Both the position numbers and the translations under genes were made by a program. The notes beneath the pieces are model-generated. The model did no database searches. It was not told the origin of the DNA and saw nothing but the letters and a program-made list of their open reading frames with translations. Below are positions 6,580 to 9,132 of a DNA stretch of 9,132 nt, one piece after another. Source of the stretch: Actinomycetes bacterium (GTDB lineage Bacteria; Actinomycetota; Acidimicrobiia; Acidimicrobiales; RAAP-2); assembly GCA_021799915.1 (NCBI GenBank), contig JAJYZN010000085.1:1-9132 (forward strand), given 5' to 3'. Every line of letters begins with the position of its first letter. The stretch's first letter is position 1.

Positions 6580-7412
6580 CTCCCGCTCCCGCTCCCGCTC
6601 CCGCTCCCGGCGCCGCCGGTCGCCGAGCCGTGGACCACCTCGGCCATCCGGCGGGCGGCTTCGTCAGGCCGGGGTTCCTGGTAGAGAGCCCTGCCGATGG
6701 CCATGCCGGCCCCCCCTCCGGCCATGACGTCCTCGGCTTCGACCAGTACCCGCTCCAGCGGATCCCCCCCGCCGTCCTCGCTCCGCCTCGGACCGCCGAG
6801 GAACAGGACCGGCACTCCCACGCTGGCCACCACCCGGGCCACGGCGTCGGTCCGGGCCGACCCCGCTTCGGCGTCGGGGACCGGGACCTTGAGGAGGGGC
6901 GCCCCCAAGTCGTGGGCCACCACGGCCGCGTAGACCACGTCGTCGACGCCGGTAGCCATGGCCCCGTCCCGCCACACGACCGGCTCGACCAGAGCTTCGA
7001 TCCCGCAGGTGCGGGCCTCTTCGAGGACCTGTCCCAGAAGCTCGAGGGCGCCGGCGGTCAGCGGGTCCGTCCGGTCGATGCGGGTCATGTGCTTCACCCC
7101 GGTCCACCCCTCCTCGGCCGCCCGGTGAACGCTGGCCACCAGCCGGTCGTCGAGCTCGAAGGCCGAGCCGGCCAGGCCGGTGCGGTTCACCGAGAGGTAG
7201 GTGCGGTGGTGCGCCCCGATGCTCCCGTCTCTGGACAGGTCGCCGAGCGGTTGGGCGCTGGCCAGGATCCCGTCACAGTGCGCCAGCGCGGCCGACAGGG
7301 CGGCGGTGTAAGTCCGGTAGTCCTCGATGGTGATCACCCCGCGGGCCCGGTGGTCCGCCGCCAGCACCAGCGCCGGCACCGGCAGTGAGCCGGGGTGGGC
7401 GGCGTTGCTCAC
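6576..7412 (-). CDS. Class I aldolase, (beta/alpha)8 barrel, resembling the Cgl0159 / DeoC-LacD-DhnA group
   Basis: 278 residues. The N-terminal strand reads LAADHRARG, then VNRTGLAGSAFELDDR (residues 75-90), a signature I associate with the Cgl0159 family found in a Corynebacterium inositol gene region. The C-terminal half has GVKHMTRID (K107), LVEPVVW (E143), LLKVPVPD with K175 as the likely Schiff-base lysine, LFLGGPR as a phosphate-binding loop (G206-G207), and GGAGMAIGRALYQ, as in class I LacD/DhnA aldolases. It should cleave a phosphorylated sugar or sugar acid into two smaller carbonyl compounds, such as DHAP plus an aldehyde. The start at 7412 is the GTG of a GTGA overlap with the dehydrogenase stop, with GGAG four and ten bases upstream; the frame stays open far upstream but that part is antisense-like shadow. 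The C-terminus (residues 262-278) is a Gly-Ser tail. The catalytic lysine assignment is by motif only. Confidence 0.86.
   Translation of the reverse strand: MSNAAHPGSLPVPALVLAADHRARGVITIEDYRTYTAALSAALAHCDGILASAQPLGDLSRDGSIGAHHRTYLSVNRTGLAGSAFELDDRLVASVHRAAEEGWTGVKHMTRIDRTDPLTAGALELLGQVLEEARTCGIEALVEPVVWRDGAMATGVDDVVYAAVVAHDLGAPLLKVPVPDAEAGSARTDAVARVVASVGVPVLFLGGPRRSEDGGGDPLERVLVEAEDVMAGGGAGMAIGRALYQEPRPDEAARRMAEVVHGSATGGAGSGSGSGSGR
6582..6609. repeat. Hexamer repeat CCCGCT x4 plus partial copy, encoding a Gly-Ser tail and tandem GGGAG
   Basis: Four identical CCCGCT units (6582-6605) and a partial fifth. On the minus strand they give Gly-Ser repeats at the aldolase C-terminus. The same bases give repeated GGGAG just before the kinase GTG at 6579; one copy ends exactly six bases upstream, an optimal Shine-Dalgarno spacing, and one abuts the start codon. 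Confidence 0.85.
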
Positions 7413-8314
7413 CCGGCTCCGGCTCCGAGGTCGGCTCCGGCCAGGCCCAGGATGACCTTGGCCACGGCCGAGAAGTCCTCGCGCCCGTAGCCAGCGGTGC
7501 TGGCCGCGGTGAGGGCCTGGCGGGCGGTGGCCGTCGTGGACAGGGGCACGCCGGTGCGGGCGGCGTAGGTCAGGGCCAGGTCCAGGTCCTTGGCCATGAG
7601 GTCGGTCATGAAGCCCGGTCGCCAACCGTTGGACGCCGGGCTCTCGGGGATGATCCCGGGCACCGGCAGGCGGGTGCGCACGGCCACGCAGTCGCCGGTG
7701 GCGTGCTCGAGGACGGTGAGCAGCTTGGCCATGTCCACTCCCGACTTCACGGCCAGGGCGGTGGCTTCGGCCGTCGCCACCATCTGGGCGGCGTAGATGA
7801 GGTTGTTGCAGAGCTTCACCACCTGGCCCATCCCCGGCCCTCCCACGTGGACCACGAGCCGGGCGAACGCCGCCAGCACCGGCTCGACCGTGGCCAGGTC
7901 CCCGGCGTCGCCGCCCACCATGAGGGTGAGGGTCCCGGCTTCGGCGCCGGCCGTCCCTCCCGATAGCGGCGCCTCCAGGTACGCCGCCCCGGTGGCGGTC
8001 ACCCGCTCGTGCTGGGCCCGCTCGACCTCGGGATCGATGGTGGAGCAGTCCACGACGGTGGTGCCCGGACCCAGCGCCGGCAGCAGGGCGTCGACCACGG
8101 ATGCCACGTCCGGGGAGCTCGGGACGCAGAGGATGACCACGTCGGCGGCGCCGGCCACGGCCGCGGTGGAATCCGCCTCGGCGGCTCCCCACCCCACGGC
8201 GATCTCGATCGGGCCGCGGCTCCGGGAGGCCACGGTCACCTGGTGACCGGCCTCGAGCAGGTGCCGGGTCATGGGCAGCCCCATGGCCCCCAGACCGATG
8301 AACCCCACCTTCAT
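7409..8314 (-). CDS. NAD(P)-dependent 3-hydroxyacid dehydrogenase (HIBADH / tartronate semialdehyde reductase type)
   Basis: 301 residues, the usual length for beta-hydroxyacid dehydrogenases. GFIGLGAMG (G7-x-G9-x-x-G12) is the Rossmann dinucleotide loop, APLSGGTAGA (S118-G-G) is the substrate-binding motif, GMGQVVKLCNN carries the catalytic K167 with N170/N171, and LMAKDLDLA (K242-D243) is the conserved C-terminal motif. Family members interconvert 3-hydroxy acids and semialdehydes (3-hydroxyisobutyrate, tartronate semialdehyde/glycerate, sulfolactaldehyde, L-threonate). In this operon it probably handles the aldehyde product of the aldolase. The ATG at 8314 has AGGAG five bases upstream (8320-8324). 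It follows the glycosidase gene by 30 bases and overlaps the aldolase start by GTGA. The C-terminus ends in a short Gly-Ala tail encoded by GGAGCC repeats. Substrate and cofactor preference cannot be settled from sequence. Confidence 0.93.
   Translation of the reverse strand: MKVGFIGLGAMGLPMTRHLLEAGHQVTVASRSRGPIEIAVGWGAAEADSTAAVAGAADVVILCVPSSPDVASVVDALLPALGPGTTVVDCSTIDPEVERAQHERVTATGAAYLEAPLSGGTAGAEAGTLTLMVGGDAGDLATVEPVLAAFARLVVHVGGPGMGQVVKLCNNLIYAAQMVATAEATALAVKSGVDMAKLLTVLEHATGDCVAVRTRLPVPGIIPESPASNGWRPGFMTDLMAKDLDLALTYAARTGVPLSTTATARQALTAASTAGYGREDFSAVAKVILGLAGADLGAGAG
7415..7438. repeat. GGCTCC repeat at the dehydrogenase-aldolase junction
   Basis: Two adjacent GGCTCC units (7415-7426) and a third at 7433-7438 after a six-base interruption. 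On the minus strand they encode Gly-Ala pairs at the end of the dehydrogenase and place GGAG four and ten bases before the aldolase GTG at 7412. The arrangement is the same as at 6582-6609 but uses a different hexamer. Confidence 0.7.
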
Positions 8315-8319
8315 CTGTG

Positions 8320-8324
8320 CTCCT
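8320..8324 (-). promoter_or_regulatory. Shine-Dalgarno site for the dehydrogenase
   Basis: AGGAG on the minus strand, five bases before the ATG at 8314, in the 30-base gap after the glycosidase stop. It supports the chosen start. The gap is too short for a clear separate promoter, so co-transcription with the glycosidase is likely. Confidence 0.7.
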
Positions 8325-8344
8325 ATCCGTTGCTCTCTACAGGG

Positions 8345-9132
8345 TCACGTGAACTGCGGCAGCCAGCGCCCGGTGTGCTCCATGAGCTCGCCCACCATGG
8401 CGTCGGTCCGCCGAAGATCGCCCCGCCCGGCCAGCGGGTCGAGGGCGTAGGCGGCACCGGCCAGGACCCGATCGCCGGTGAGGGCCGCCTCCACGGTGAG
8501 CTCCTGGACGGCGACGTGGCGCCGAAGCAGCTCGGCAAACGGCGGCGGCGTCACCACCCGGTCCCGGCCGCGCACCCCGTCGGCGTCGACGACGCCGATC
8601 GACTCGACCACGGCTCCTTCGGGCAGGTCGGGGCACTGCCCGGTGTTGGGGATGTTCACGGGTGCCTCCAGGGGCGTCCCGGTCACCAGGGCGTCGATGA
8701 CCGGTCCCGGAAGCTCACCGGACTGCCAGGTCTGGAGGTCCTTGCTGCCGTCCAGCCAGGCCTCCACGTCGGCGACGTAGCCGGCCTGGTGCCGCTCACG
8801 CTCTGCGATGGTGGTGCACTCGATGCCGTAGTCGGCGCCCCACCCTGAGTCCTCGGTCAGCACCGAGGGCAGGAACTCGGCCAGGTGCCGGTCGCCGGCG
8901 GCCGGCACCGCACCCCAGCGGTCCAAGAAGGTGAGGGACAGGACGTGGCGCCGGGCGAAGTCCAACGGCGTGAAGGGATCGGCCTCGGGTCGGCCGGCAA
9001 CCGGGGCCAGGGCCGCCGGACCACCGGCGTCGGCGACGATCTGACGGAGGACCCCGATGCCGTCCTGGCCGTCGATGTCGAGCTCGGTGATCACCGGGAA
9101 ATGGTTCACGCCGGCCACCCGGGGCCGGATCG
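8345..9132 (-). CDS. Glycoside hydrolase family 4 enzyme, C-terminal part (5' end beyond window)
   Basis: 262 residues are visible; the frame stays open to the right edge, so the GTG at 9118 is an internal codon and the gene starts outside the window (family length is usually 430-470). VAGVNHF near the edge is the GH4 motif whose asparagine and histidine sit at the Mn/NAD active site. GDRHLAEFLP follows (8870-8899). The C-terminal signature includes VNIPNTGQCPDLPEGAVVES, then AVQELTVEAALTGD and ALDPLAG. GH4 enzymes use NAD+ and a divalent metal to oxidise C3 of a glycoside transiently and eliminate the aglycone. Members cleave alpha- or beta-glucosides, galactosides, glucuronides or 6-phosphoglycosides. 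The residues that separate these activities lie mostly in the missing N-terminal part. It is the first visible gene of the operon and likely supplies the sugar processed by the downstream enzymes. Confidence 0.87.
   Translation of the reverse strand, partial: IRPRVAGVNHFPVITELDIDGQDGIGVLRQIVADAGGPAALAPVAGRPEADPFTPLDFARRHVLSLTFLDRWGAVPAAGDRHLAEFLPSVLTEDSGWGADYGIECTTIAERERHQAGYVADVEAWLDGSKDLQTWQSGELPGPVIDALVTGTPLEAPVNIPNTGQCPDLPEGAVVESIGVVDADGVRGRDRVVTPPPFAELLRRHVAVQELTVEAALTGDRVLAGAAYALDPLAGRGDLRRTDAMVGELMEHTGRWLPQFT

Noticed and set aside
7413..8192. N-terminal extension of the aldolase frame up to 8192
   Set aside because: The frame is open, but the translated part is low-complexity Arg/Gly sequence overlapping the dehydrogenase gene. 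The GTG at 7412 with GTGA coupling and GGAG sites is the natural start.
3767..9132. Sulfoquinovose (sulfoglycolysis) operon, suggested by the aldolase plus HIBADH-type reductase pairing
   Set aside because: A YihT/YihU-like pairing is similar in outline, but the kinase is FGGY rather than PfkB type, the glycosidase is GH4-like rather than GH31, and no isomerase or sulfonate-specific signature is visible. It remains possible but unsupported.

Overview
The window is about 9.1 kb of high-GC DNA with compact, often overlapping genes, mostly GTG starts and purine-rich Shine-Dalgarno sites. This fits an actinobacterium, possibly of the Acidimicrobiia type. The assignment is inference from composition and protein style, because no rRNA or phylogenetic marker is present. 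No tRNA, rRNA, CRISPR array, insertion sequence or integrase was seen. Both ends cut through a gene.

Left part (1-3690): a MarR-type regulator sits among three genes of the amidohydrolase-2 (PF04909, ACMSD-like TIM-barrel) family. The first amidohydrolase runs leftward off the window edge from a GTG at 873. A promoter and a perfect 15-base palindrome lie in the divergent gap. The MarR gene then runs rightward into two further amidohydrolase genes, joined by an ATGA overlap and an 8-base overlap, so the three look like one transcript. The second gene of the amidohydrolase pair has lost the expected N-terminal metal-binding histidines. Such clusters often act on carboxylated or aromatic compounds, but the substrate cannot be read from this sequence.

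Right part (3767-9132): five genes on the minus strand form a tight catabolic operon, read from right to left. They are a family 4 glycosidase (its N-terminal part lies outside the window), a 3-hydroxyisobutyrate-dehydrogenase-like oxidoreductase, a class I aldolase resembling the Cgl0159 family, an FGGY sugar kinase, and a LarA-family nickel-dependent racemase/epimerase that keeps its catalytic residues. The last four genes are joined by three 4-base GTGA stop/start overlaps. The set reads as a route in which a glycoside is opened, a sugar or sugar acid is phosphorylated and cleaved, the aldehyde product is reduced or oxidised, and the stereochemistry of a 2-hydroxy acid is inverted. I do not recognise this exact combination as a described pathway. 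It is the best candidate here for an undescribed system.

The two halves converge at 3691-3766, where I see no convincing terminator. Hand counts on sampled lines give about 62-65% GC on the left and 73-75% in the operon, so the two blocks may have different histories.
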